Of a stretch of DNA of 64,000 bases, positions 28,214 to 36,847 are shown piece by piece. The notes beneath the pieces were generated by a model that worked only from the letters and a program-made list of their open reading frames with translations, was not told the origin of the DNA and did no database searches. Where the stretch lies: contig NZ_CP066059.1 in the NCBI RefSeq assembly GCF_016127915.1, forward strand, positions 1,756,001-1,820,000, in the 5' to 3' direction. The translations under genes and the position numbers were made by a program. This stretch comes from Streptococcus oralis (lineage in GTDB: Bacteria > Bacillota > Bacilli > Lactobacillales > Streptococcaceae). Numbering within the stretch: the first letter of the stretch is position 1; each line of letters starts with the position of its first letter.

Positions 28214-28954
28214 ATGATTGAAACAAGATTACAAGATAAATTGAAGGCAGGTTTAGAGGTGGAAAATTTTCAAAAAGATGGCGACATCTATCTGTCTCTT
28301 AATCCTGATTATCTATCTGGAGATAATGCTAAATACATGACCATGTATAACCGTATGGCTCGCTGGTATGATATGGGTGAAAAATGGATAGGACCACTTC
28401 TCCACGGCAAGGCAATTGATAAGTTGAGAAGGGATCTGATGGAGGAAATAGAATGGAAAGATAATTTATCTGTTCTTTATGTCTCTATCGGGACTGGTCA
28501 AGACCTCCGTTATATCCCTGAGACAATTGACCTGAAAAGTTTAGACTTTGTAGGGGTAGATATTTCTATCGGTATGTTAGAAAAATGCCAGAAATCTTGC
28601 GCTAAAAAGACTAATTTGCAACTTTTCCATGCTTGCGCGGAGGATCTACCCTTTGCGGATAATAGTTTTGACATTGTCTACCATATTGGCGGAATCAATT
28701 TTTTCAATGATAAGGCCAAGGCTATGCAGGAAATGCTACGAGTGGCGAAGCCAGGAACCAAGCTTTTAATTGCAGATGAGACGGCTGACTATGTGGATCA
28801 GCAATATAAGAAAAATCATTTTAGTAAGGATTATTTTAAAGATGCTACTGTTGATTTGAGTGAAATTGAGAATGCTGTTCCAAGCGAAGTTAAGGAAAAG
28901 GAATTGAAACTTCTTTGGGATGGAAAATTCTACGCCTTGACATTTAGGAAATAA
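28214..28954 (+). CDS. Class I SAM-dependent methyltransferase
   Basis: Protein of 246 residues with a Rossmann methyltransferase core: motif I LYVSIGTGQDLRY, acidic motif II VGVDIS, and the UbiE-like LPFADNSFDIVYH. The ~65-residue N-terminal part is outside the core fold. Substrate unknown. The start at 28214 is preferred to the ATG at 28205, which directly abuts the GGAG. Single gene with its own promoter and a shared bidirectional terminator. Confidence 0.88.
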   Translation: MIETRLQDKLKAGLEVENFQKDGDIYLSLNPDYLSGDNAKYMTMYNRMARWYDMGEKWIGPLLHGKAIDKLRRDLMEEIEWKDNLSVLYVSIGTGQDLRYIPETIDLKSLDFVGVDISIGMLEKCQKSCAKKTNLQLFHACAEDLPFADNSFDIVYHIGGINFFNDKAKAMQEMLRVAKPGTKLLIADETADYVDQQYKKNHFSKDYFKDATVDLSEIENAVPSEVKEKELKLLWDGKFYALTFRK

Positions 28955-28997
28955 GATAAAGTATCTTGGTAGAGCTTAGAAAACAAGGTATGAAGAT

Positions 28998-29037
28998 AAA
29001 AACATTCCCTTAGACAGCTGTCTGAGGGAATGTTTTT
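28998..29037. terminator. Bidirectional terminator between the methyltransferase and DUF3397 genes
   Basis: AAAAACATTCCCT pairs with AGGGAATGTTTTT, with an inner AGACAG/CTGTCT palindrome. A run on one side and T run on the other serve both convergent genes. Confidence 0.9.
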
Positions 29038-29397
29038 TTATGGGAGCATCATCAATTCGACAACCATCGCTATGTAGATGATTAAGGTAAGGAGAAAACC
29101 GGCTCTCCAGAAAAACTTGATGAATTTAGGGTAATAAAAACTTCGTTTTTTGACAAGGAAAAAGACTACAAGGAGAATTGCTAGGAGAGAAAGAGCAACA
29201 CCAAGTCGCGGTAGAAAGTTGTGGGTAAAGGCTTTAGCAGTAATCAGGTAGTACTCAAATACCAAAAGTGGAAAAGCTAGATCCGCGAAATTAAATCCTA
29301 TTTTCCTAAGTCCGAAAAGCTTGGTGACAATAAAGCAAACCACCAAGGTTAATATCAATAATAAAATAGATGCTATTTTCATTAAAATCATACCCAT
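29038..29397 (-). CDS. DUF3397 family membrane protein
   Basis: Small integral membrane protein of up to 119 residues with four predicted transmembrane helices and a basic loop (KKRSFYYPKF) before the last one. Function unknown. Three in-frame ATGs are close together (29397, 29391, 29382); MKIAS at 29382 fits the family, but none has a clear ribosome binding site. On the minus strand, TATGAT ends 5 bases before the first ATG, so the transcript may begin on or just after it. It faces the ytqA operon divergently. Confidence 0.82.
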   Translation of the reverse strand: MGMILMKIASILLLILTLVVCFIVTKLFGLRKIGFNFADLAFPLLVFEYYLITAKAFTHNFLPRLGVALSLLAILLVVFFLVKKRSFYYPKFIKFFWRAGFLLTLIIYIAMVVELMMLP

Positions 29398-29461
29398 ATT
29401 GTATCATAAAAAAACGCTAAAGGAAATGAGAAACAAGGGAATTTGTTGGAAAGTCAGGCTT

Positions 29462-29490
29462 TTGAGATTGTAGGTGTTTTTTGTTATAAT
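29462..29490 (+). promoter_or_regulatory. Sigma-A promoter of the ytqA operon, start of transcription on the ATG
   Basis: TTGAGA (29462-29467), 17-base spacer, TATAAT (29485-29490). The expected start at 29497-29498 coincides with the ytqA ATG. Confidence 0.8.
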
Positions 29491-29497
29491 GAAAGTT

Positions 29498-30445
29498 ATG
29501 AAATCTTATAATACCTTGAATGATTATTATCGAAAACTTTTTGGAGAAAAGACTTTCAAAGTTCCTATTGATGCGGGATTTGACTGTCCAAATCGGGATG
29601 GAACTGTAGCTCATGGTGGTTGTACTTTTTGTACGGTTTCAGGTTCTGGAGATGCCATCGTGGCACCGGATGCCCCTATCCGTGAGCAATTTTATAAGGA
29701 AATTGACTTTATGCACCGCAAGTGGCCAGAAGTTAAAAAGTATCTGGTTTATTTTCAAAATTTTACCAACACCCATGAAAAGGTGGAAGTCATCCGAGAA
29801 CGTTATGAGCAGGCCATCAACGAGCCAGGTGTAGTTGGAATCAATATTGGAACACGGCCAGATTGTTTACCAGACGAAACAATCGAATATTTGGCTGAGT
29901 TGTCGGAGCGTATGCACGTGACTGTAGAATTGGGCTTACAGACTACTTTTGAAGCAACCTCTGACCTGATTAACCGTGCCCATTCTTATGAATTGTATGT
30001 TGAAACAGTAAAACGCTTGAGGAAATATCCCAAGATTGAGATTGTTTCCCATTTGATCAATGGTTTGCCTGGGGAAACTCATGAGATGATGGTCGAAAAT
30101 GTTCGCCGTTGTGTCACCGATAATGATATTCAAGGAATTAAACTGCACTTGCTTCACCTTATGACCAATACGCGCATGCAGCGAGATTACCACGAAGGAC
30201 GCTTGCAACTGATGAGTCAGGATGAGTATGTAAAGGTCATTTGTGACCAACTGGAAATTATTCCCAAGCATATCGTCATCCATCGAATCACAGGAGATGC
30301 GCCTAGAGATATGCTGATTGGTCCTATGTGGAGCCTCAATAAATGGGAAGTGCTAAATGCTATTGAAACTGAGATGAGACGTCGTGGAAGTGTGCAAGGA
30401 TGCAAGGCTGTAAAACAGGAGTTTAAAAATGAAAAGACCACTTGA
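29498..30445 (+). CDS. ytqA: TIGR01212 family radical SAM protein (YtqA-like)
   Basis: Radical SAM enzyme of 315 residues of the YtqA/YhcC family. The cluster cysteines lie in the unusual spaced motif GFDCPNRDG...GGCTFC near the N-terminus, followed by a TIM-barrel with the ELGLQT motif. The reaction is not established to my knowledge; the pairing with mnmM, as ytqA-ytqB in Bacillus, suggests a tRNA or wobble-uridine link (inference). ATG 29498 matches the family start; ATGs at 29474 and 29489 lie within the promoter. There is no Shine-Dalgarno, so the mRNA appears leaderless. Confidence 0.92.
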   Translation: MKSYNTLNDYYRKLFGEKTFKVPIDAGFDCPNRDGTVAHGGCTFCTVSGSGDAIVAPDAPIREQFYKEIDFMHRKWPEVKKYLVYFQNFTNTHEKVEVIRERYEQAINEPGVVGINIGTRPDCLPDETIEYLAELSERMHVTVELGLQTTFEATSDLINRAHSYELYVETVKRLRKYPKIEIVSHLINGLPGETHEMMVENVRRCVTDNDIQGIKLHLLHLMTNTRMQRDYHEGRLQLMSQDEYVKVICDQLEIIPKHIVIHRITGDAPRDMLIGPMWSLNKWEVLNAIETEMRRRGSVQGCKAVKQEFKNEKTT

Positions 30446-30986
30446 GATGGCACATGATTTTTTAGCTGAAGTTGTGACAAAAGAGGATATTGTTGTGGAT
30501 GCGACCATGGGCAATGGCCATGATACCCTTTTTTTAGCCAAGCTAGCCAAGCAAGTCTATGCCTTTGATATCCAGGAGCAGGCTTTGGAGAAGACGCAAG
30601 AGCGTTTGGATCAGGCTGGAATGACAAATGCCCAGTTAATCTTGCAAGGTCATGAGACACTTGATCAATTTGTGACAGAAGCTAAGGCAGGGATTTTTAA
30701 TCTGGGTTATTTACCTTCTGCTGACAAATCCGTCATCACCCAACCTCAGACTACTATCGAAGCCTTAGAAAAGCTGTGTCACTTGCTTGTCAAAGGGGGA
30801 CGGATTGCCATTATGATTTATTATGGTCATGAGGGAGGAGATATTGAGAAGGATGCTGTTTTGGAGTTTGTTAGCCAGTTGAACCAACAAGAGTATACTG
30901 CTGCCATTTATCGGACTCTCAACCAAGTTAACAATCCACCGTTTTTAGTTATGATTGAAAAATTAGAAAGGTATAGACATGGATAA
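30429..30986 (+). CDS. mnmM: tRNA (mnm5s2U34) methyltransferase MnmM (YtqB)
   Basis: SAM-dependent methyltransferase of 185 residues of the YtqB family (PF06962). Bacillus and Staphylococcus members were shown to methylate nm5(s2)U34 to mnm5(s2)U34 in tRNA. Visible motifs: VDATMGNGHDTLFLA (SAM-binding), FDIQ, FNLGYLP and MIYYGHEGG. It overlaps ytqA by 17 bases and the next gene by 8, so it is translationally coupled. Confidence 0.92.
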   Translation: MKRPLEMAHDFLAEVVTKEDIVVDATMGNGHDTLFLAKLAKQVYAFDIQEQALEKTQERLDQAGMTNAQLILQGHETLDQFVTEAKAGIFNLGYLPSADKSVITQPQTTIEALEKLCHLLVKGGRIAIMIYYGHEGGDIEKDAVLEFVSQLNQQEYTAAIYRTLNQVNNPPFLVMIEKLERYRHG

Positions 30987-31233
30987 ACAATACCTTCGTG
31001 AGAAGCTTGAGACAATGCGCCAAAATTTTGTCGAGTCAACGCATCACGAGCGAGCAGTCGGGGTGCTCGACGAAGCACATATGAGCAAGAAAATGCTTAA
31101 AATTAAGAAAAAATTAGTGGCTCTTGAAATGGAACGATGCCAGAAAAAAATTGAGCACAAAGACTGTTCTAAGATTGATCAGAAAATCCAAGAGCAAAAG
31201 GAGATTTTTGAATCTTGTTGTAAAAAAGATTAA
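30979..31233 (+). CDS. Small helical hypothetical protein
   Basis: Protein of 84 residues, very rich in Lys, Glu and Gln and probably mostly helical, with four cysteines in the last third (ERCQ, KDCS, SCCKKD). It overlaps mnmM by 8 bases with GAAAGGTATAGAC before the ATG, and the antiporter gene follows 11 bases later. Not recognised; no function proposed. Confidence 0.8.
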   Translation: MDKQYLREKLETMRQNFVESTHHERAVGVLDEAHMSKKMLKIKKKLVALEMERCQKKIEHKDCSKIDQKIQEQKEIFESCCKKD

Positions 31234-31244
31234 GGAGGAATTGT

Positions 31245-33299
31245 GTGGAATTACTCATTTACTTGATTCTATTTTTATTTGTCTTAATCATTTCAACTAC
31301 GACCAATAAACTTCTCCCTTTTTTACCCCTTCCTCTGGTGCAAATCCTTTTGGGGATTGGGATTGGTTTATTTGTTCCCGATGCGGACTTTCATCTCAAT
31401 ACAGAGCTGTTTCTGGCCATGGTTATTGGTCCCTTACTTTTCCGGGAGGCAGAAGAAGCTGATATTACGTCCATTTTGAAGCACTGGCGGATTGTTGTCT
31501 TTCTAATTTTTCCTGTGATTTTTATCTCGACCTTAAACTTGGGGGGCATGGCTCACTTCCTTTGGATGACTCTTCCTTTGGCTGCCTGTTTAGCAGTTGG
31601 AGCGGCACTTGGGCCAACAGATTTGGTTGCCTTCGCATCTCTTTCTGAACGTTTTCGTTTTCCCAAACGGGTTTCTAATATTCTAAAAGGGGAAGGACTC
31701 TTAAATGACGCTTCTGGTTTGGTTGCCTTTCAGATGGCTCTTGCTGCTTGGACAACAGGAACGTTTTCTTTCAGCCAAGCTGGAACTTCCCTAGCACTTT
31801 CTATCCTTGGTGGTTTTGTAGTCGGTTTTGTGACGGCTATGGTCAATCGTTTTTTGCATAGCTTTTTGCTGAGTGTACGAGCGATAGATATAGCCAGTGA
31901 ACTATTGCTAGAGCTAAGTTTGCCGCTCATGACCTTTTTCATCGCAGAAGAGTTTCATGTTTCAGGAATTATCGCAGTAGTGGTTGCAGGTATTTTGAAG
32001 GCCAGTCGCTTTAAGAAAATTACGCTCCTTGAGGCTCAGGTAGACACCGTGACGGAGACCGTTTGGCATACCGTGACCTTTATGCTAAATGGATCAGTCT
32101 TTGTTCTCTTGGGAATGGAGTTAGAGTTGATTGCAGAGCCAATTTTGTCTAATTCTCTCTACAATCCCCTTCTTTTACTGCTTTCAATTGTCGTTCTGAC
32201 CTTCTTGCTTTTTGTGATCCGCTTTGTCATGATTGCTGGTTTTTACTTTATGAGGACCCGTCGACTCAAGAAAAAAATTCATAAGTACATGAAAGATATG
32301 CTTCTTTTGACCTTCTCTGGTGTCAAAGGGACAGTATCTATCGCGACCATTCTCCTCATACCAAGTCATTTGGAGCAGGAATATCCTTTGTTGCTATTCC
32401 TAGTAGCAGGCGTTACACTATTGAGCTTTTTAACGGGTTTATTGATTCTCCCTCACTTATCTGAAGAACAAGAGGAAAGCAAGGATCATTTGATGCATAT
32501 TGCGATTTTGAATGATGTAGCTGCAGAATTAGAAAAAGAGCTGGACCATCACAAGAACAAACTCCCTCTTTATGCAGCTATTGATAATTATCATGGTCGG
32601 ATTGAAAACCTCATCCTTAGTCTGGAAAATAAGAGAGTCCAAGAGGACTGGGAGTCCATCAAACTTCTTATCTTGAGTATTGAGAGTGATGGTTTGGAGC
32701 AAGCCTACGAAGAAAATAGAATCAGTGAGCGTGGCTATCGAGTTTACCAACGTTACCTAAAAAACATGGAGCAGAGTATCAATCGGAATTTCGCTTCTAG
32801 AGTGACTTATTACTTCCTAGTTTCCTTACGGATACTGCGCTTTCTACTCCATGAAATGTTTACCTTTGGCAAAACTTTCCGTAGTTGGATGAATGAAGAA
32901 TCTCGTAAACTACTATCAGTTGACTATGATCAGATTGCAGAGTTGTATTTGGAAAATACAGAGCTGATTATCGAGAGTTTGGAAAACCTCAAGGGGGTTT
33001 ACAAGAGTTCTCTGATTAGTTTTATGCAAGAGTCTCGTCTACGCGAGACGGCCATTATCGGAAGTGGTGCCTTTGTTGAGCGGGTTATCAATCGCATCAA
33101 GCCAAACAATATCGATGAAATGCTACGAGGCTACTATCTCGAACGTAAGGCAATCTTTGAATACGAAGAAGCTAAACTGATAACAGCCAAGTATGCTAAA
33201 AAACTACGCCAAAATGTGAATAATTTAGAGAATTATTCTCTGAAAGAGGCTGCAAATACCTTGCCTTATGATATGCTAGATTTAATCAGAAGAACTTAG
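31245..33299 (+). CDS. CPA1-type Na+/H+ antiporter
   Basis: Sodium/proton exchanger of 684 residues. The first ~410 residues hold about 12 membrane helices including the signature GEGLLNDASGLVAF with the Asn-Asp ion-binding pair; the last ~270 residues are a charged cytoplasmic domain. The start is GTG at 31245, with AAGGAGG about 6 bases upstream. Likely role in sodium and pH homeostasis. Fourth gene of the ytqA operon. Confidence 0.93.
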   Translation: MELLIYLILFLFVLIISTTTNKLLPFLPLPLVQILLGIGIGLFVPDADFHLNTELFLAMVIGPLLFREAEEADITSILKHWRIVVFLIFPVIFISTLNLGGMAHFLWMTLPLAACLAVGAALGPTDLVAFASLSERFRFPKRVSNILKGEGLLNDASGLVAFQMALAAWTTGTFSFSQAGTSLALSILGGFVVGFVTAMVNRFLHSFLLSVRAIDIASELLLELSLPLMTFFIAEEFHVSGIIAVVVAGILKASRFKKITLLEAQVDTVTETVWHTVTFMLNGSVFVLLGMELELIAEPILSNSLYNPLLLLLSIVVLTFLLFVIRFVMIAGFYFMRTRRLKKKIHKYMKDMLLLTFSGVKGTVSIATILLIPSHLEQEYPLLLFLVAGVTLLSFLTGLLILPHLSEEQEESKDHLMHIAILNDVAAELEKELDHHKNKLPLYAAIDNYHGRIENLILSLENKRVQEDWESIKLLILSIESDGLEQAYEENRISERGYRVYQRYLKNMEQSINRNFASRVTYYFLVSLRILRFLLHEMFTFGKTFRSWMNEESRKLLSVDYDQIAELYLENTELIIESLENLKGVYKSSLISFMQESRLRETAIIGSGAFVERVINRIKPNNIDEMLRGYYLERKAIFEYEEAKLITAKYAKKLRQNVNNLENYSLKEAANTLPYDMLDLIRRT

Positions 33300-33328
33300 A
33301 TGATGATGAAAATGACGGAGGATGGGAT

Positions 33329-34189
33329 ATGAAAAAGTGGTGGAAGGAGCTATTGGATAAGCCCTTATTGAAAGCTTTTTTGCATTATTATCAAGCATCG
33401 GATAGTGAGTTGACCAGTGTTGCGGTTGCCTACTATTGGTTGGTTTCAATCTTTCCTTTGCTAATGATAATGGTCAATATTTTGCCTTATTTTCAGATTC
33501 CAGTCTCAAATTTCCTACTGACAATCAAGGAATTTTTGCCTGATACAGTGTATGATGTGGTCGCCAAGATTGTCCGAGAAGTTCTGACTCAACCATCAAC
33601 TGGTTTGCTGAGTTTTGCTGTTTTGTCAGCCCTATGGACCTTTTCGAAATCAATGGATTTTCTCCAAAAAGCCTTTAACAAAGCCTATGGAGTGACCAAG
33701 AGTCGAGGGATTATCTCCCATCAGTTGATGAGTTTGCTTGTTAGCCTTGGCTTGCAGATTCTTTTTGCCCTAGCCTTGTTTTTGAGTATGTTTGGTCGCA
33801 TGTTGCTCAACCTCCTCAAAACTTACTGGCAATCAGACAGCCCGCTATTTTCCTACCTGCAAGATTTTACAGGCCCTCTGGTCTATGCCTTGATCTTTGC
33901 CATTCTGGTTATGATTTATTACTTCCTTCCAAAAGTAAAAACACCACGAATCCGCTATGTTTTACCAGGAAGTGTCTTTGTCTTGCTAACTCTTATCGGT
34001 TTATTGAATATCTTTTCTGTTTCTTTTAATAACTATGTCAATCACCTAGTGGATGTCCGATTTTTCAGTTCCATCATCGTGGTAGTCATGATGTTCTGGT
34101 TTATTCTTATTGCAAAGATTTTGATTATCGGAGCGGTTATCAATGCCAGTGTTCAGAGTTTGAAAGATCCAAAGTTTAGTATGGAATAA
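33329..34189 (+). CDS. YihY/BrkB-family membrane protein
   Basis: Integral membrane protein of 286 residues with about six helices and the family signature near the N-terminus (SVAVAYYWLVSIFPLL). The family was once mis-assigned as RNase BN; actual function is unknown. GGAGG lies 7 bases before the ATG. Last gene of the ytqA operon, ending at a bidirectional terminator facing queA. Confidence 0.9.
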   Translation: MKKWWKELLDKPLLKAFLHYYQASDSELTSVAVAYYWLVSIFPLLMIMVNILPYFQIPVSNFLLTIKEFLPDTVYDVVAKIVREVLTQPSTGLLSFAVLSALWTFSKSMDFLQKAFNKAYGVTKSRGIISHQLMSLLVSLGLQILFALALFLSMFGRMLLNLLKTYWQSDSPLFSYLQDFTGPLVYALIFAILVMIYYFLPKVKTPRIRYVLPGSVFVLLTLIGLLNIFSVSFNNYVNHLVDVRFFSSIIVVVMMFWFILIAKILIIGAVINASVQSLKDPKFSME

Positions 34190-34194
34190 TTAGA

Positions 34195-34228
34195 AAAATC
34201 CCTATTAGGAAACCTAATAGGGATTTTC
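34195..34228. terminator. Bidirectional terminator between yihY and queA
   Basis: Perfect 15-bp stem AAAATCCCTATTAGG with a 3-base AAA loop, and A/T tracts on either side. Confidence 0.95.
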
Positions 34229-35257
34229 TTAATAGATAAACATGGCATCGCCGAAACTGAAGAAACGATAGCGTTCTTGAATAGCGTGCTGGTAGGCATC
34301 TAAGACTAATTCACGGCCGGCAAAGGCAGAAACCAACATGACGAGAGTTGATTTGGGTAGGTGGAAGTTGGTTGAGAAAGCATCCACGACCTTCCAGTCG
34401 TAACCAGGTTTGATAAAGATATTGGTCCAGCCAGAATCAGCCTGAATTTGCCCATCAAACTTGGAACCGATGGTTTCCAACGTACGGATCGAAGTGGTTC
34501 CGACAGCGATGACGCGACCTCCATTTTCCTTGACAGATCGAAGGGTGGCTGCTGCTTCCTCAGAAAGTTGGTAGAATTCGGAGTGCATTTCGTGTTCGTC
34601 TAGATTGTCCACAGAAACAGGTCTAAAAGTTCCTAAACCAACGTGGAGAGTCAGATAAACCAGATGGACCCCCTTGGCTTGGATTTCTGCTAGCAGTTCT
34701 TTGGTGAAGTGAAGGCCAGCAGTCGGTGCAGCAGCAGAGCCACTTTCTTTAGCGTAGACGGTTTGATAACGTTCACGGTCATCCAGTTTTTCATGGATGT
34801 AGGGTGGTAGTGGCATTTCACCTAGACTTTCTAAGACTTCTAGGAAAATTCCTTGGTATTCAAAACGGACAATGCGGCCTCCGTGGGTCAATTCTTCCGT
34901 AACGACAGCGCTGAGGCGACCATCGCCAAAGTTGACACGAGTGCCAACCTTGAGGCGTTTGGCAGGTTTAGCCAGAACTTCCCACTCATCACCATTAGTA
35001 TTTTTGAGTAGGAGAAGTTCCACATGGCCTCCCGTCTTTTCTTTTTGGCCATAGAGGCGGGCAGGAAGAACGCGGGTATCATTCATAACGAGTGCATCTC
35101 CAGGTTCCAGCATATCAATAATGGAGTGGAAGTGTTTATCCTGCATTTCTCCCGTTTCCCGGTTTACGATGAGAAGCTTGGAGGCATCTCGTTTTTCAAG
35201 TGGCGTTTGGGCAATCAATTCCTCAGGCAAGTGGAAATCAAAATCAGCAGTATTCAT
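34229..35257 (-). CDS. queA: S-adenosylmethionine:tRNA ribosyltransferase-isomerase
   Basis: Transfers the ribosyl part of SAM to preQ1 in tRNA to make epoxyqueuosine. 342 residues from the family start ([16 protein letters not shown]); signatures include [16 protein letters not shown] and [13 protein letters not shown] slightly longer start (35266 or 35269) is possible: the weak AGAAAG site is better spaced for those ATGs than for 35257. Transcribed divergently from nagB. Confidence 0.95.
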   Translation of the reverse strand: MNTADFDFHLPEELIAQTPLEKRDASKLLIVNRETGEMQDKHFHSIIDMLEPGDALVMNDTRVLPARLYGQKEKTGGHVELLLLKNTNGDEWEVLAKPAKRLKVGTRVNFGDGRLSAVVTEELTHGGRIVRFEYQGIFLEVLESLGEMPLPPYIHEKLDDRERYQTVYAKESGSAAAPTAGLHFTKELLAEIQAKGVHLVYLTLHVGLGTFRPVSVDNLDEHEMHSEFYQLSEEAAATLRSVKENGGRVIAVGTTSIRTLETIGSKFDGQIQADSGWTNIFIKPGYDWKVVDAFSTNFHLPKSTLVMLVSAFAGRELVLDAYQHAIQERYRFFSFGDAMFIY

Positions 35258-35290
35258 TTTTTTCATCATTCTTTCTAAGTTCTAATCTTA

Positions 35291-35299
35291 TCCATTATA
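35291..35299 (-). promoter_or_regulatory. -10 region of the queA promoter
   Basis: On the minus strand, TATAAT (35299-35294) is preceded by TG-T, an extended -10. No strong -35. It is back-to-back with the nagB promoter. Confidence 0.55.
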
Positions 35300-35334
35300 A
35301 CATGTTTCAAGTTTGGGCGCTCTTTTTTTAGAAA

Positions 35335-35348
35335 TTAAATCGTTTTCA
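35335..35348 (+). promoter_or_regulatory. cre-like site upstream of nagB
   Basis: TTAAATCGTTTTCA is close to the cre consensus TGWNANCGNTNWCA, with the second G missing. It ends 2 bases before the nagB -35, where CcpA could act as repressor. Moderate match only. Confidence 0.4.
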
Positions 35349-35349
35349 C

Positions 35350-35378
35350 TTGACAAAAATTGGTCTATACCATATAAT
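35350..35378 (+). promoter_or_regulatory. nagB promoter with an internal NagR/DasR-type operator
   Basis: TTGACA (35350-35355), 17-base spacer, TATAAT (35373-35378). Between the boxes lies TGGTCTATACCA (35361-35372), a near-palindrome closely resembling the TGGTCTAGACCA core bound by GntR/HutC-type amino-sugar regulators (DasR, NagR/YvoA). A repressor there would block RNA polymerase, released by glucosamine-6-phosphate-type effectors (from family knowledge). Confidence 0.75.
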
Positions 35379-35407
35379 GAATATAGATTAAAATGGAGGA
35401 TGAAAAG

Positions 35408-36115
35408 ATGAAAGTTATTAAAGTTGAAAATCAAGTTGAAGGTGGAAAAGTTGCTTTTGAGATTCTGAAGGAAAAATTGGCCAATGGTGCTCAAACATTA
35501 GGACTTGCGACAGGGAGCAGTCCGCTTGAGTTTTACAAGGAAATCGTTGAGAGTGGCCTTGATTTTTCAAATCTAACCAGTGTAAACCTTGATGAGTATG
35601 TAGGACTTGACGGAGACAATCCTCAATCTTACCGCCACTTTATGCAAGAACACTTATTCAACCAAAAACCATTTAAAGAAAGTTTCTTGCCTCGTGGGAT
35701 TAAGGACAATGCTGAAGCTGAAGTAGAACGCTACAACCAAATTTTGATTGACCATCCAGTTGATTTTCAAATCTTGGGAATCGGTCGCAATGGACATATC
35801 GGATTTAATGAGCCAGGAACTGCCTTTGATAGCCAGACACACCTTGTAGACCTAGACCAGTCTACAATTGAAGCCAATGCTCGCTTCTTTGACAAGATTG
35901 AAGACGTTCCAACTCAAGCCATCTCAATGGGGATTAAAAACATCTTGGATGCAAAGTCAATTATTCTCTTTGCTTATGGTGAGTCGAAAGCAGAGGCCAT
36001 TGCTGGAACAGTATCAGGCCCAGTGACTGAGAATCTTCCAGCAAGTAGCCTACAAAACCACCCTGATGTGACTATTATTGCGGATGCTGAAGCGCTCAGC
36101 TTGCTTGAAAAGTAA
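35408..36115 (+). CDS. nagB: Glucosamine-6-phosphate deaminase
   Basis: Converts glucosamine-6-phosphate to fructose-6-phosphate and ammonia, opening amino sugars to glycolysis. 235 residues, the short Gram-positive form without the C-terminal allosteric extension. Visible motifs: LGLATGSSP (phosphate binding), NLDEYVGL (catalytic Asp), [14 protein letters not shown]. The ATG at 35408 has TGGAGG upstream; the in-frame ATG at 35393 precedes that site and is rejected. Monocistronic with a strong promoter carrying sugar-type operators. Confidence 0.96.
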   Translation: MKVIKVENQVEGGKVAFEILKEKLANGAQTLGLATGSSPLEFYKEIVESGLDFSNLTSVNLDEYVGLDGDNPQSYRHFMQEHLFNQKPFKESFLPRGIKDNAEAEVERYNQILIDHPVDFQILGIGRNGHIGFNEPGTAFDSQTHLVDLDQSTIEANARFFDKIEDVPTQAISMGIKNILDAKSIILFAYGESKAEAIAGTVSGPVTENLPASSLQNHPDVTIIADAEALSLLEK

Positions 36116-36126
36116 AATGACAAGAA

Positions 36127-36157
36127 CCACTTGCTCTTTGGAGTGAGTGGCTTTTTA
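36127..36157 (+). terminator. Terminator after nagB
   Basis: CCACTTGCTC-tttg-GAGTGAGTGG (two wobble pairs) followed by CTTTTTACTT. Confidence 0.8.
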
Positions 36158-36163
36158 CTTCAA

Positions 36164-36193
36164 TTGTTCACTATCCTGTTAAAGTGGTATAAT
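36164..36193 (+). promoter_or_regulatory. Promoter of the 36.2-kb methyltransferase gene
   Basis: TTGTTC (36164-36169), 18-base spacer, TATAAT (36188-36193) preceded by TGG, an extended -10. Confidence 0.65.
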
Positions 36194-36217
36194 ATAGCTA
36201 TACGAGGAGGATCGATT

Positions 36218-36835
36218 TTGATTTATATAATTGGTTTTATTTGTTTTTTACTTTTAATGTTACTATTTAGTCGCTTAATTCAGCAATCAAAGAACCCTTC
36301 GGGCTTTCTAGGAAAACGAATGATGAAATTGTGGAATAGAGCCTACCTCCCCATGTTTGTATGGGCAATTCGTCATCTGGATAGGACATTTTACCCTGTA
36401 ATCTTAGATGTGGGAGTTGGAAATGGTCGTTCAACCATCCTACTGAAAGAAACTTTTCCGCAAAGTACCATAACTGGAATCGATATTTCAGATACTGCAA
36501 TAGCTCAAGCCAAACAGATAGAGATGACTAATCTAAATTTTGAACGAAGAGATGTTAGTGAGACAGGATTTTCTGATGAAAGTGTTGATTTAATCACAGC
36601 CTTTCAAACTCATTTTCATTGGAGGGACCTAGAGGCTTCTTTTATGGAACTTCGAAGAATACTCAAATCAGACGGGATGCTCTTACTGGCTTGTGAATAT
36701 AACAAGTTGTCTTACTTTTTACCAGAGGTCCAAAGCGAAGAAGCATTTAGACGATTCTTGTTATCAGTAGGATTTGAGCTCGTAACTAGTCAAAGAAAGG
36801 GATCATGGATTCTTTATAAAATTGTTAAACATTAA
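36218..36835 (+). CDS. Membrane-anchored class I SAM methyltransferase
   Basis: Protein of 205 residues: one N-terminal transmembrane helix (about 1-22) followed by a methyltransferase core with DVGVGNGRST (SAM motif I), GIDISD and an FRRFLLSVGFELV end. Start TTG at 36218, with AGGAGG 8 bases upstream; the frame upstream of it runs through the terminator and promoter. Substrate unknown. The peptidase-like gene follows after 12 bases. Confidence 0.85.
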   Translation: MIYIIGFICFLLLMLLFSRLIQQSKNPSGFLGKRMMKLWNRAYLPMFVWAIRHLDRTFYPVILDVGVGNGRSTILLKETFPQSTITGIDISDTAIAQAKQIEMTNLNFERRDVSETGFSDESVDLITAFQTHFHWRDLEASFMELRRILKSDGMLLLACEYNKLSYFLPEVQSEEAFRRFLLSVGFELVTSQRKGSWILYKIVKH

Positions 36836-36847
36836 TGGAGGTACATC

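Noticed and set aside
33329..34189. Ribonuclease BN
   Set aside because: An old mis-annotation of the YihY family; the protein is a membrane protein without nuclease motifs.
36131..36217. Longer start for the membrane-anchored methyltransferase
   Set aside because: The extension lies in the nagB terminator and the gene's own promoter; TTG 36218 has AGGAGG.
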